A stretch of 64,000 bases of DNA from an uncultured Oscillospiraceae bacterium (GCA_947589745.1 CANQCS010000006.1:27221-91220); one strand, 5' to 3'. Shown: positions 1 through 9,335, counted from the stretch's first letter. Notes: generated by a model from the letters alone, not told the origin. Made by a program: numbers and translations.

Positions 1-1149
1 GTTCTTGATGAGGGTCTTGGCAATGACCATGAACAGCGCCGCCGGAACGCCCTTTCCGGATACGTCCGCGATGACGATGCCCAGGTGGTCGTCGTCGGTC
101 ATGAAGAAGTCGTAGAAATCGCCGCCCACCTCCTTGGCGGGGTTCATGCTGGCGAAGATATCGAATTCCTTCCGCTCAGGGAACGCGGGGAAAATCCGGG
201 GCAGCATATCCGCCTGGATCTGCGTGGCTACGTTCAGTTCCGCGCCGATGCGCTCTTTCTCCGCCGTGACCAAGGCGAAGTTGTGGACATAAGTAATCAT
301 GTCCTCTTCCATCTGCCGGAAAGCGTCGCCCAGCTGCTGGATCTCGTCTCCGGTATGAATCTCTGGCACGTTGACCACAGCTTCCCCGGAAGCCAGCTCC
401 GTTTCGTTGTTTCCGATGAAGTCGCCGGTGGCGCTGGTCAGCAGGTTGATAGGCTGCACCACCTGACGGCGCAGGATGAAGAGGAACAGCACAATGAAGC
501 CTACCGTCAGCCCCAGCAGCAGCAGAGCAAGCCCCAGCAGGAATTCCCTGCGGGAGTCCATGACATCCTGCATACTGATATCCGTCATGACATAGGCACA
601 CACGGTACCATCCTCATGGAGAATGGGCGTCATGGCCGTCATCATCCAACCATAGCTGGGGTCCTCCTGTATGATGGGGGACACCGGCTCACCGGCCAGC
701 AGCTTGTCCAGATTCCGGGCAAACTCACCGATAAGGTCCACATAGGTCCCCAGGGCGCAGTAGCCGCCCGAGCTGTAGTCCCCTGTCTCTGTCAGCTCCA
801 TATCCGAGTCAAACAGAAACGTGACTCCCTTATCGTGAGGGCGAACCACATAGAGGTAGATGACGTCGTTGCTCTCCGCCAGATCCCGGATAAAGCGCTG
901 GGTCGAGATATAGCGGGCATCCATCTCCCCGGTCTCATAGTACTTGTCCAGATAGCCCGTATCCAGCTGGGTGGCCAGCGTGCGGGTCAGATTGGTTCCG
1001 AGGCGCTCGTAGTAGGCCATCATCGTGGTGCTGAAAGTCTGATAGCTCACTGTGATGGCGCACACGCTCAGGATAACTCCCAGCAGCACCACCATGGCCG
1101 ACAGCTTTAGCCCCAATGTAAAGCGCATCTGTCCCTTTTTCCTGTCCAT
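1..1149 (-). CDS. Membrane sensor PP2C/SpoIIE-type serine phosphatase (partial, C-terminus off window)
   Basis: The gene starts at 1149 (ATG with AAAGGAG upstream) and runs off the left edge, leaving 383 residues. It has an N-terminal membrane anchor (about residues 12-35), an extracytoplasmic sensor region with a PHDKGVTFLFDSD stretch typical of Cache-like sensors, a second membrane segment near 195-215, a HAMP-like linker, and the start of a SpoIIE/RsbU phosphatase domain. The metal-binding signatures EVGGDFYDFF and IADVSGKGVPAAL are intact, so this copy should be active. By family it would dephosphorylate a STAS antagonist. It is a tandem paralogue of the next gene upstream, 26 nt away, and belongs to the STAS/MATE-kinase cassette. 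Confidence 0.9.
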   Translation of the reverse strand, partial: MDRKKGQMRFTLGLKLSAMVVLLGVILSVCAITVSYQTFSTTMMAYYERLGTNLTRTLATQLDTGYLDKYYETGEMDARYISTQRFIRDLAESNDVIYLYVVRPHDKGVTFLFDSDMELTETGDYSSGGYCALGTYVDLIGEFARNLDKLLAGEPVSPIIQEDPSYGWMMTAMTPILHEDGTVCAYVMTDISMQDVMDSRREFLLGLALLLLGLTVGFIVLFLFILRRQVVQPINLLTSATGDFIGNNETELASGEAVVNVPEIHTGDEIQQLGDAFRQMEEDMITYVHNFALVTAEKERIGAELNVATQIQADMLPRIFPAFPERKEFDIFASMNPAKEVGGDFYDFFMTDDDHLGIVIADVSGKGVPAALFMVIAKTLIKN

Positions 1150-1175
1150 ACTATCTCCTTTCTCCATAGGCCCGT

Positions 1176-3200
1176 TTATCCCGCCCGGAATTCCCGCGAC
1201 TGGCCCAGACGCTTCACCAGCATCACGGTGTCCTTAAATTCCTCATGGGTGAAAGACACCTGCTCTGTATTCTGCCGGATAAAGCTCACTGCGTAATAGG
1301 CGGGATCGCCCTCCGGATGGGCCATGGGGTCCTGCCCTTTCATGGAGCCGTTAATGCGCAGCACCACCAGCCGCTCCTCCGTAGACACCGTGCACTCCAC
1401 CATGAACCGGGCATCCTCGTCGGTGTTCCTGCGGCACAGGGAGAAGAGCTCGTCACTGAGCACCATAAACTGGGACATCTCCCGGCCGGTCAGGCCGTTG
1501 GCCTCCATCTGCGCCCGCAGGAACTGCTGGAGGGCGGCGGTACCGGCGGTGCCGGGTTCGACGACGCAGTGGGCCTGCGCCCGGTCCCGGCGGATGAACT
1601 CCAGGCCCAGGATGGCATAGCCCCGGATCTGGCTGCTCTGGGCGGCATAGACGCCGCCCGCATCGCTGACCTGCTCCAGTTGCTGAATGATCCCGGCCTC
1701 CCGGACCTTCCGCTGGTTGAGGGTCAGACGCATCTGCTCCTCCCCGAAGCTCCTGCCGTCCTTGCCGCGGATTTCATCCAGCCCATCTGTGTGGAAGAAC
1801 AGGCGGTCCCCCTGCCGCAGGTCCACGTCCATGGTGCGGTACAGCACGTTCTCATTTTGTCCCAGCGGCGCGAAAGAGAAGGAGTCCAGCCACTCGTACC
1901 GGTCCTGGCTGCGCATGATCAGCGGGTCCCTCTGTCCGGCGTTGACGCAGGAGAAGTGGCCGGTAGTGCCATTCAGGATGCCCACCAAAGTCCTCATGTA
2001 CAGCTCGCTGCCCATTTCATACATCTGCTGGTTAGTAGCGGACATGGTATCCGAAAGGGACAGTCCGGAGGTAATGTGGCTCTTGATCGTGGCCTTGGCC
2101 ATGACGGTATAGAGGGCCTGCGGCACGCCGGACCCCGGCGTCTCGCCCACGATGACACACAGCTGGTCCTGGTCCAGAAGGAAGTAGTCGTAGAAGCAGC
2201 TGGTCATCTCCTGGCCCTGCTGGCTTCTGCCCCGCACCTCGAAAGGATATCCCTCCTCCCGCTTAGGCAGGCCCTTAGGCAACATGGCGGCGTTTAGGTC
2301 GCTGGCCAATCCCATATCACCGGCCAGCTTCTGCTCCCGCATCAGCAGCTCCTGCTGCTCCTGGTTGTTTGTCCGGATCTCCGCCAGCATCATTCGGAAT
2401 GCCTCCGCGAGACCCCGCAGCTCCTGACTGCCCGTGATCTTCAACCTGTCAAAGGCTTGGGTATCATTGCCGCCCTCGTAGCTCTGGGCGGCGGCGGTCA
2501 GCTGCCGCACCGGCTGGATAATGCTGCGGCGGGCCAGCACCAGGTAGATGATGGCAAACACCAAGCTCAGCGCCGCCAGGAGAGCGCCGGTAGTGAGCAG
2601 GAAAGTCCTCTGCTCATCCATCATGGCCTCCACGCTGATGTCCACCATCACGTATGCGGCCATGGTGCCGTCGTCGTGGAGCACCGGTGTGCAGACTGTC
2701 ATCATCCAGCCGTAGTCCGGGTCCACCTGCGTGATGGGCTCTACCTCCTGGCCGGCCAGGAAAGACTCCAGATTCGCCGCGAAATCGCCCGCCAGGTCCA
2801 CATACGTGCCCATGGCGCAGTAGCCGCCGGAGCTGTAGTCCATGTTCTCGCCCACCGTCATATCCGAGTCAAACAGGAAAGTGACGCCAATGCCGTGGGG
2901 GCGGACCACATACAGGTACTCCACGTTGTTGCTGGCCACCAGATCCAAGATGAACCTCTGGATCTCATAGTACCGGTCGTCCAGCGTCTGGGTCTCATAG
3001 TAGTAGTCCAGTTCCTCCGGTTCCATCTGGCTGGCCAGGGTCAGGCACATGCTGCGGCCGACCTGCTCATAGAAACTGATCATCCGGCTCCGGTAGTTCT
3101 GATAGCTGACAAAAAGCGCTGTGGCACAGAGGATCACGCTCATCGTCAAAATCATAATGACGACTTTCGCACCTAAGGTCAACTTGATTTTTTTGTCCAT
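1176..3200 (-). CDS. Membrane SpoIIE/RsbU-like phosphatase paralogue with degenerate active site and ATPase-like tail
   Basis: The 674-aa protein has the same architecture as its downstream neighbour: anchor (about 12-32), Cache-like sensor, second membrane segment (about 200-222), HAMP, then a SpoIIE-type domain. Here the conserved GGD metal motif reads MTSCFYDYF (about residue 336) and the DVSGKG motif reads ETPGSG (about 352), so one metal aspartate is cysteine and the other glutamate. A later acidic motif (HTDGLDE, about 472) is kept. The last 120 residues resemble an RsbW-type HATPase fold whose N-box (LSDELFSLC) lacks the usual asparagine. It may be a regulatory pseudo-phosphatase or a weak enzyme; the fold is clear, the activity is inference. 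Confidence 0.88.
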   Translation of the reverse strand: MDKKIKLTLGAKVVIMILTMSVILCATALFVSYQNYRSRMISFYEQVGRSMCLTLASQMEPEELDYYYETQTLDDRYYEIQRFILDLVASNNVEYLYVVRPHGIGVTFLFDSDMTVGENMDYSSGGYCAMGTYVDLAGDFAANLESFLAGQEVEPITQVDPDYGWMMTVCTPVLHDDGTMAAYVMVDISVEAMMDEQRTFLLTTGALLAALSLVFAIIYLVLARRSIIQPVRQLTAAAQSYEGGNDTQAFDRLKITGSQELRGLAEAFRMMLAEIRTNNQEQQELLMREQKLAGDMGLASDLNAAMLPKGLPKREEGYPFEVRGRSQQGQEMTSCFYDYFLLDQDQLCVIVGETPGSGVPQALYTVMAKATIKSHITSGLSLSDTMSATNQQMYEMGSELYMRTLVGILNGTTGHFSCVNAGQRDPLIMRSQDRYEWLDSFSFAPLGQNENVLYRTMDVDLRQGDRLFFHTDGLDEIRGKDGRSFGEEQMRLTLNQRKVREAGIIQQLEQVSDAGGVYAAQSSQIRGYAILGLEFIRRDRAQAHCVVEPGTAGTAALQQFLRAQMEANGLTGREMSQFMVLSDELFSLCRRNTDEDARFMVECTVSTEERLVVLRINGSMKGQDPMAHPEGDPAYYAVSFIRQNTEQVSFTHEEFKDTVMLVKRLGQSREFRAG

Positions 3201-3272
3201 AGCTACACGTCCCTCCTGCCAATCGCCGCTCTCTGTCGGGAGGCGGTCTGTCTCTCTAACCGGAACCCCCGG

Positions 3273-5039
3273 TCACACCCGCACTACCAGCGTATTGAAA
3301 CCGGCGTACCGGCGGTAGAAAAATTCCTTTGCCTTGCTCTTGATCATCTTCACACCAATGGCGTCCAGTCCAGTGTCATCGTCCAGACTGATGGAATCGG
3401 TGTCCATCTCAAAGGGGTTGAATTTTGTTGCGTCATCCCGGACGTGGATGGTCACGGTGCCGTCCTCATGGGGAACGATGGTGAATTGGATGTATCCCTC
3501 GCCCATGACAAAGGCGTTGTTCATAATGGCGCCGCAGACCTCCTCCACCACAATGCTAGCGTAGTAGCACTGCTTGGGGTTGGCGTCCAGACGCTCCATG
3601 TACTCGGCCACATCCTGCTCCACTTTGCCCAGATCGGCGGTCCTACTGTACAAAAACTCGCTGAATTCTTTTCCATCTCCCTTATCCAGCAGTGTCAGGG
3701 AGCCCCTCTTCTTCGCGTAGAGGAGCAACGACAGCAGCGTAGCTATCTCAGTGCATGGATAGATCCACCAGAACCAGTCCACACCCTTCAATGCCAGCAG
3801 GCTGAAAGCCAGGTAGAACACAAAATTCCGCAGGGTAAAGAGCAGATAGCTGGCGAACTCTTCGTCCAGCGCCTGATAGTAGTAGGTCATCACCATGTTG
3901 ACCGCTGAGGGCAGCACGCACAGAGCGTAGATGCGGATGGCGGAGGTACCCATGGCCAGCTCCTCCTCGCTACGGAGGCCAAAGACGAAGCACACCCAGC
4001 GGGGCACCACCATCAGCGCCACGATGATTACCAGGCTGACCGCGATGCCCACCTCCATGGACTGGCGGAGGGTGGCCCGGATGTTGCCCCGGTTGTGCTC
4101 CCCGCGGAACGTGCTGACCATGGGCTGTAGCGCCATGCTGATGGCGTCATACACGGTGGCGGCCACCATGGCCACATTGAACACGATACCGAACACCGCC
4201 ACACCCAGTTCGCCGCTCACCATCATCAGCAGACGGTTGCAGACCAGAATGGTGATAAACTGATAGATGTACTGAACCGACGTGGCAAAGCCGGTCTTGA
4301 AGGACTGGAGCAGCACCTGCAGGTCGAATTTGGGCCACATGAAGCGGAGGTTGCCTTTCTTCCCGATGAAGTGGGTCAGGCTGATAAGCACCATCACCGT
4401 GGCGCCCAGGCCCGTGGAATATACCGATCCCGCTACGCCCATCTTCATCAACACGACAAAGACGTAGTTAAACACCACGTCAATGGTGTTGCTGGTGACA
4501 AAGGCGATGGAGGACAACTTGGGATTGTTGTCGCTGTTGACAAAATACATGAACGGGCCCTGACAGAACATGATGGGCACCAGCAGGAGCTGCGCCCGCA
4601 CCAGCTCCTCGCAGTTGGCCCACACCTCCGTCCCCGGCTCCCCGGCGCCCAGGAAAGTGAGCACTTGAGGCAGGAAGATGAGGCCCAGCGCACACAGCAC
4701 AATATAGATGGTCAGGGCCGCCCGCAGCACGTTATTGAAGATTCTGTTCCCCTCCTCAGGCCTTCCTTCGGAGAGGGCTGTGGCGTAGTGAATTGAGCCG
4801 CCGATAGACAGGGAATAACTGATGGTGTTGAACACCATATACACCGGCTGGCCGATACTGATGGCGGTCAGGCCCACCGGACCGATGGCGTTGCCCACGA
4901 AGACACAGTCCGCCAGTCCGCCGATGGCGATGCCAATACAAGAGAGCAAACTGGGCATAAAGAACCGGCGAAAGGATTTGCGGACAAACATGTCCTCATT
5001 GGCTCCGCCCGCTCTCTGTCCTAACAATTGGAAAGACAT
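3273..5039 (-). CDS. MATE-family transporter fused to anti-sigma-type HATPase (kinase) domain
   Basis: The 588-aa protein begins at ATG 5039, 8 nt after an AAGGGG site and 4 nt after the STAS stop; an in-frame upstream extension would overlap the STAS gene and is unlikely. Residues 1-450 form a 12-helix MATE/MOP exporter (motifs such as GLADCVFVGNAIGPVGLTAI). Residues about 455-588 form an RsbW/SpoIIAB-like ATPase: N-box VVEEVCGAIMNNAF, a G1-like VRDDATKFNPF and a G2-like GLDAIGVKMIKS. By family the tail would phosphorylate the adjacent STAS protein, coupling a transporter or membrane sensor to partner switching. Substrate is unknown. The G1 glycine is alanine, so ATP binding should be tested. 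Confidence 0.9.
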   Translation of the reverse strand: MSFQLLGQRAGGANEDMFVRKSFRRFFMPSLLSCIGIAIGGLADCVFVGNAIGPVGLTAISIGQPVYMVFNTISYSLSIGGSIHYATALSEGRPEEGNRIFNNVLRAALTIYIVLCALGLIFLPQVLTFLGAGEPGTEVWANCEELVRAQLLLVPIMFCQGPFMYFVNSDNNPKLSSIAFVTSNTIDVVFNYVFVVLMKMGVAGSVYSTGLGATVMVLISLTHFIGKKGNLRFMWPKFDLQVLLQSFKTGFATSVQYIYQFITILVCNRLLMMVSGELGVAVFGIVFNVAMVAATVYDAISMALQPMVSTFRGEHNRGNIRATLRQSMEVGIAVSLVIIVALMVVPRWVCFVFGLRSEEELAMGTSAIRIYALCVLPSAVNMVMTYYYQALDEEFASYLLFTLRNFVFYLAFSLLALKGVDWFWWIYPCTEIATLLSLLLYAKKRGSLTLLDKGDGKEFSEFLYSRTADLGKVEQDVAEYMERLDANPKQCYYASIVVEEVCGAIMNNAFVMGEGYIQFTIVPHEDGTVTIHVRDDATKFNPFEMDTDSISLDDDTGLDAIGVKMIKSKAKEFFYRRYAGFNTLVVRV

Positions 5040-5043
5040 GATA

Positions 5044-5343
5044 TTACCCCTTGATATCCAGAATATCCACGAATCCGGTGATCTCAAAGACCTCCATAAT
5101 ATCATCGCAGACGTGGGTGACGGTCATGTGACCCTGCCGGTTCATCCTCTTCTGGGCGGCCAGCACCACGCGCAGGCCGGCAGAGGACAGATACGCCAGA
5201 TCCGCCATGTCCAGGGTCAGATCCTTCACGCCGTTCAGACTGGCGTTCAGCTCCGCCTCCAGCTGGGGCGCGGTGCTGGTGTCAAGACGGCCCTCCAGGG
5301 CCAGGGTCAGGGTGGAGCCGGAGCCGCTTTTCGTAATGGTCAT
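5044..5343 (-). CDS. STAS-domain anti-sigma-factor antagonist
   Basis: A small soluble STAS protein of 99 aa. The hallmark YLSSAGLRVVL (Ser53/Ser54) carries the serine phosphorylated in SpoIIAA/RsbV homologues. A first ATG lies at 5352 but is only 1 nt from the GGGAGG ribosome site; the second ATG, at 5343, is 10 nt from it and is the better start. It is the first gene of a four-gene unit with the MATE-kinase fusion and two phosphatases, the classic kinase/antagonist/phosphatase set of a partner switch. The released target (sigma factor or other protein) is not encoded nearby. Confidence 0.92.
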   Translation of the reverse strand: MTITKSGSGSTLTLALEGRLDTSTAPQLEAELNASLNGVKDLTLDMADLAYLSSAGLRVVLAAQKRMNRQGHMTVTHVCDDIMEVFEITGFVDILDIKG

Positions 5344-5420
5344 AGTATACATGCCTCCCTATCATTCTTTGTGCAGGATGGAATTTCCCCCTGCGATTTC
5401 AGGTTACAATACCTCAGCAT

Positions 5421-5449
5421 AGTATATCATGCCAACACATATCTGTCAA
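5421..5449 (-). promoter_or_regulatory. Sigma-A type promoter for the STAS/MATE-kinase/phosphatase unit
   Basis: Read on the minus strand: TTGACA at 5449-5444, a 17-nt spacer, and TATACT at 5426-5421. It is nearly consensus and overlaps the last codons of the AAA+ ATPase gene. The cassette can therefore be expressed independently of the injection-system operon, although no terminator separates them. Confidence 0.75.
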
Positions 5450-7590
5450 TCCAGCAAATCCGCGTACTCCCGCAGCTCCTCCCGGACCACCACGATGTCG
5501 TTCTTTTTCATCTCCCCCACCGCGGCGCGGAGCAGATGGGACATGCCGATGCTCTCCCCCTCCTGGGCCGCCAGAAAGGCGGCGGAGAGGACGATGTTCT
5601 TGATGTGCCCGCCGGAGAGCTCGAACTTCTCCGCCAGGAACGCCCAGTCGATATCGTCGGACAGGGGCGCGCTCCGGGGGATGGTCCGGCGGTAGATCTC
5701 CGCCCGCATGGCCGGGTCCGGGAAGGGGAAGCGGACCACGTAGGTGATGCGGCGCATGAACGCCTCGTCGATGTTGCCGATGAGGTTGGTGGCCAGCACG
5801 CACACGCCGTCGTACTCCTCGATCTGCTGGAGGAGGTAGGCCACCTCCACGTTGGCGTTGCGGTCGTGGGCGTCCTTCACCTCGCTGCGCTTGCCGAAGA
5901 GGGCGTCGCACTCGTCGAAGAACAGCACACAGTTGGACCGCTTGGCCTCGGTGAACACGGCCTGCAGGTTCTTCTCCGTCTCACCGATATATTTACTGAC
6001 GATCTGGGAGATGTTGATCTTGTACATCTCCATGTTCAGCTCGTTGGCGATGATCTGGGCGCACATGGTCTTGCCGGTGCCGGGGACCCCGGCGAAGAGG
6101 ATGGAGAGGCCCCGCCCGTAGGCGATCTTCTTCTCAAAGCCCCACTGGCTGTAGACCTTGTGCCGGTATTTGATGTGACTCACCGCGTGCTGGAGCAGCT
6201 TTTTCTGGTCCGCGGGCATCACCACGTCGTCCCAGGTGAAGGCGGGCCGCACCTGGGTGGCCAGCTCTCCCAGCTTGTGGACCACCTGGCCGTAGCAGCA
6301 CCGGTGCATCTCCCTGCTGGGGATCGCCCCCCAGCCCTCCAGCCGGGCCAGCCCCGCCGCCTGGCGGCAGGCCAGGGCGATCTGCCGGGGGGAGAACCGG
6401 AACTTGGCCGCCAGCTCCTCCGCCGTCAGCCCGTCCCCCAGGCCGGTGTTTCCCAGGAACGCCCGGAACAGGCGGACCCGGTCCGTCTCCGTGGTGTCCG
6501 GGACCTCCACCTCCACGGTCAGCTGCCGCAGCCGCGCCCGGAGGGGCAGCTGGGACAGGAACAGGACCTTCTCGTGGGCCGGCTCCATATCCAGGATCTC
6601 CTGGACCAGCCCCTCGTCCGGCGGCAGCAGCTTGCCCTCCGCGTCCTTGGTCTCCATGTGGAAGAAACACACGCAGGCCTGGGTCAGTCGGGCGATGAGC
6701 ACGGCCTCCCTGGCCCGCTCCGCCGGCTGCTCGCAGCTCAGGTCGGCGAACACGCACCGCTCCCGGCGTCTTCCGAACATATGTTTCACGTGAAACAGCT
6801 TCCCGCAGCCGGGGCCCCCGGTGAGGCTGATGACCCGCTCCCCCGGCTCGCCGAACACCAGGTCCAGCCGCCGGGCGGTCTCCTGGCCGGTGACCAGGGG
6901 CTCGCCGGGCTTCTCCGTCCCGCCGTCAAAGAGGCGGATGCCGGGCAGCGGGGCCACGGTGCCGGTGCTGAGAAACTCCAGCACCGTCTCCCGCAGCACC
7001 AGCTGGCCCGCCGTCAGCCGCTCCCTGTCGAAGAGCCCGGTGAAGGTGTCCCGCCGGGAGAACCGGGAGAGGTACTCCTCCATGGTGTTCTCCACCGGCA
7101 GGAAGAGCTGGGCCGCCAGGGAGGCGGTGGGCCACTTCTGGGTGATGTCGTCCTGGAGGTAGGCCAGGAGCTTCTCGTACTTCTTATCCAGGGACGCGGC
7201 GTAGGCCAGGGCCACGCAGTCCTGCCCGAACTCGTCCAGTTTGCACCGCCGGAACAGGGACAGCAGGGGGAACTCCCCCTCCGTCCTGCCCAGCCGCATC
7301 TGGATGGCGGTCCGGGAGGCGGCCAGCTCCGCCGCCTCCTCGCCGTCCAGCTGGGCGGCCAGTCCCACCTGGGAGGCCTTCAGCAGGTTGTGCTCAAATT
7401 CCTCCCGGCTGACCACCAGGCCCAGCATGTTGCGCATATCGTTCTTGGGCCCCAGCCACTGGTGGTGCTTGTAGAACAGGTAGATCCGCAGGTCCAGCCA
7501 GGCGAAGAGGTCGTCCATCAGCTCCCACTGGCTGCCATAGCCGCAGTCCAGCTTCTGATAGGACACGTCCCGCAGGTCGCAGTCGTCCAT
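5446..7590 (-). CDS. AAA+ ATPase of the contractile injection system (Afp15/Pvc15-like)
   Basis: The 714-aa protein has two ATPase-like parts. The first P-loop-like motif (TGGPGCGKL, about residue 258) lacks the Ser/Thr after Lys and is probably inactive. The second has a full Walker A (GVPGTGKTM, about 502), Walker B (VLFFDECDALFGKR, about 565), sensor-1 (VLATN) and an arginine finger region (RRITYVVRFPFPDP). In eCIS loci an ATPase of this kind is conserved and needed for particle assembly. It is the last gene of the operon, 10 nt after the PAAR-like gene, with AGGGGG before ATG 7590. The role in this organism is inferred from family and position. Confidence 0.88.
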   Translation of the reverse strand: MDDCDLRDVSYQKLDCGYGSQWELMDDLFAWLDLRIYLFYKHHQWLGPKNDMRNMLGLVVSREEFEHNLLKASQVGLAAQLDGEEAAELAASRTAIQMRLGRTEGEFPLLSLFRRCKLDEFGQDCVALAYAASLDKKYEKLLAYLQDDITQKWPTASLAAQLFLPVENTMEEYLSRFSRRDTFTGLFDRERLTAGQLVLRETVLEFLSTGTVAPLPGIRLFDGGTEKPGEPLVTGQETARRLDLVFGEPGERVISLTGGPGCGKLFHVKHMFGRRRERCVFADLSCEQPAERAREAVLIARLTQACVCFFHMETKDAEGKLLPPDEGLVQEILDMEPAHEKVLFLSQLPLRARLRQLTVEVEVPDTTETDRVRLFRAFLGNTGLGDGLTAEELAAKFRFSPRQIALACRQAAGLARLEGWGAIPSREMHRCCYGQVVHKLGELATQVRPAFTWDDVVMPADQKKLLQHAVSHIKYRHKVYSQWGFEKKIAYGRGLSILFAGVPGTGKTMCAQIIANELNMEMYKINISQIVSKYIGETEKNLQAVFTEAKRSNCVLFFDECDALFGKRSEVKDAHDRNANVEVAYLLQQIEEYDGVCVLATNLIGNIDEAFMRRITYVVRFPFPDPAMRAEIYRRTIPRSAPLSDDIDWAFLAEKFELSGGHIKNIVLSAAFLAAQEGESIGMSHLLRAAVGEMKKNDIVVVREELREYADLLD

Positions 7591-7600
7591 GGCGTCCCCC

Positions 7601-7978
7601 TTACGGTACCTTGATCGTCATGGCCGGCGTCATCATGTACTGGATGATGCCGCCGTACATGCAGAACAGCTTGCTGGTGGTGTTCAGCAGCGGCTTCTTG
7701 TTCACCAATATGGTGGGGACGCCCGGCACCCAGGGGGCCGGGGTCAGGGGCACGCAGGGCATGGGGGTCAGCACCCCCAGCTTGGCGGCGGTGGCCGCCG
7801 CCACCACCGGGTTGGCCAGACTGGAGCACATGCCGAAGGTGGGCGGCTTGTTGTCCATGATCGTGGCCGCCAGCGGGCCGCACATCATCACCGTCTGGTT
7901 GCTGGTGACCGGCAGGGGACAGGGAACTGCGCCGAAAGAGCAGGTGCACAGCGCGGTCATCACCATGGGATTTGCCAT
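7601..7978 (-). CDS. PAAR-like DUF4280 spike-tip protein
   Basis: The 125-aa protein starts MANPMVMTALCTCSFG and carries the DUF4280 pattern: cysteines in CSFG, CGPLAATIMD, FGMCSS-NP, PMPC-P-PAPWVPG, and a C-terminal LFCMYGG. DUF4280 proteins are PAAR-like and are predicted to cap the spike of contractile injection systems, sharpening the tip and sometimes carrying effectors. This copy has no extra effector domain. It sits between the carboxypeptidase-regulatory-like gene and the AAA+ ATPase. Confidence 0.85.
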   Translation of the reverse strand: MANPMVMTALCTCSFGAVPCPLPVTSNQTVMMCGPLAATIMDNKPPTFGMCSSLANPVVAAATAAKLGVLTPMPCVPLTPAPWVPGVPTILVNKKPLLNTTSKLFCMYGGIIQYMMTPAMTIKVP

Positions 7979-8020
7979 TTCGGTACTCTCCTTTTCAGAG
8001 ATTGATCGCTTCGTTACAGA

Positions 8021-8734
8021 TTAAAGAGACAGGGTCACCTGGTTGTCCCCCTCGGCCAGCTGGGCGCTGCCGATGAGGCCCGCGCCCTCGGCGTACACCT
8101 GGACGGTACAGGGTGCCCGCAGCACCGCGGACAGCGTCCCGTCCTCCCCGGTGCGGTACCGCTGGGCGGGGAGGAAACACTTGCTCCGGGCGTGGCCCCA
8201 CTGGAGGGGCGTCCCCAAGATGGCCGTCTCCCCCTCGACACTTCGGAGGGAGACGATCTCGCTGTGCTTGTCGTCCGTAATGAGGTAGGTCCCCGCGGGG
8301 GGAGGTCCCTTGAAAAAGACGCGCAGCTCGCAGCTGCCGGCCTCCGCCTTGGTCTGGGCGATCTTCAGCTCCTGGCCGGCGGCCAGCCACACCAGCCGTC
8401 CGGCGGCGGGCTTTTTCTTGTCCAGCACCGTCAGCGTCAGGCGCGTGACGGTCTGGCGGAAGGGGTAGTTGGGGCCGGGCTTCATGGTGACGTCGATCTC
8501 CCAGGCGGCCCCGCCGGCCTCCACCTCCACCAGCTCCTCCAGGAACCCCTGTCCCCGCAGGGAGATGGTGTGGGCGCCGGGGGCCAGGCCGGTGAACACC
8601 AGATAGCCGCCGTCCTTGCCCACCGGGCGGCAGGGCAGGCCGTCCACGGCGCAGACCAGGGAGGATGGCTTCACCTCCCGGCCGGTGTAGCCGTCCCGCA
8701 CCCGCAGAACGGCGCTGACATGGATGGAGATCAT
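8021..8734 (-). CDS. Carboxypeptidase-regulatory-like (beta-sandwich) protein of the injection system
   Basis: The 237-aa protein is predicted to be beta-rich and soluble. The first 90 residues (RDGYTGREVKPSSLVCAVDG, then GLAPGAHTISLRGQGF) match the transthyretin-like carboxypeptidase-regulatory fold seen in several eCIS clusters. The second half (about 95-237) looks like further beta domains ending in an acidic TLSL tail. Its start overlaps the DUF4255 stop by 4 nt, so the two are translationally coupled. The function is unknown; a structural or surface decoration role is plausible. Confidence 0.75.
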   Translation of the reverse strand: MISIHVSAVLRVRDGYTGREVKPSSLVCAVDGLPCRPVGKDGGYLVFTGLAPGAHTISLRGQGFLEELVEVEAGGAAWEIDVTMKPGPNYPFRQTVTRLTLTVLDKKKPAAGRLVWLAAGQELKIAQTKAEAGSCELRVFFKGPPPAGTYLITDDKHSEIVSLRSVEGETAILGTPLQWGHARSKCFLPAQRYRTGEDGTLSAVLRAPCTVQVYAEGAGLIGSAQLAEGDNQVTLSL

Positions 8735-9333
8735 GACTTCTCCTCCCGGCCCTTGCCCTTATACTCGTAGTCGGTATCGATGGTGACGTCGGTGACGCGG
8801 GAGACGGTCCTGGTCCTGCGGGAGTCGATCTCCACGTTGCCCAGCATCACCACGAAAGAAAGCTTGTAGTTGTTGCTGTTGTTGTTCCAGATCTTCAACA
8901 GCTGATCCATGGGCGTCTTCTCCAGCACCACGTTGATGGTGCTGCCCTGCTCCTTCAGGGACCCGGGCAGGTACTGGGCGTCCAGCACCGGGTGGTCCTT
9001 CAGCACCTGCATGGCCGCGCCGATCATGCGGTACTGGTCCGCCTGGCGCAGCTGGGCGGGGGCCTTGGAGTGGGCGGTGACCAGGAAGCGCAGGTTGTAC
9101 CGGGTGGGCCGCACCTGCTGCTTGTTCCGTCCCACCTGGTAGTAGCCTACGGGCACCCCCTGGGTGTCCTCCTCCACCTGGTACAGGTACACGGTCAGCT
9201 GGTTGTTCTCGCTCTCATGGGGGGAGCACAGGGCGATCAGCTCCCGGTTGCCGATGGGCTCCGGCGTCAGCTCGCTGCGGAGCAGCTCCACCAGCGCGTT
9301 GCCCGCCTCCACCAGCGCGGTATAATCTGCCAT
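8731..9333 (-). CDS. DUF4255 protein, tail cap/terminator (Afp16/Pvc16-like)
   Basis: The 200-aa protein has the DUF4255 features: an N-terminal helix (LVEAGNALVELLRSEL), a central LTVYLYQVEED region and RYNLRFLVTAHS, then DQYRMIGAAMQVLKDHPVL. In Afp and PVC particles this family terminates the tube and sheath. It is 2 nt downstream of the MORN gene and overlaps the next gene by 4 nt. Assignment is by motif and position; length is normal for the family. Confidence 0.85.
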   Translation of the reverse strand: MADYTALVEAGNALVELLRSELTPEPIGNRELIALCSPHESENNQLTVYLYQVEEDTQGVPVGYYQVGRNKQQVRPTRYNLRFLVTAHSKAPAQLRQADQYRMIGAAMQVLKDHPVLDAQYLPGSLKEQGSTINVVLEKTPMDQLLKIWNNNSNNYKLSFVVMLGNVEIDSRRTRTVSRVTDVTIDTDYEYKGKGREEKS

Positions 9334-9335
9334 GC

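Noticed and set aside
4822..7614. 930-codon open frame on the plus strand across the AAA+ ATPase gene
   Set aside because: Antisense shadow of the ATPase, His/Gln/Gly-rich without any recognisable motif.
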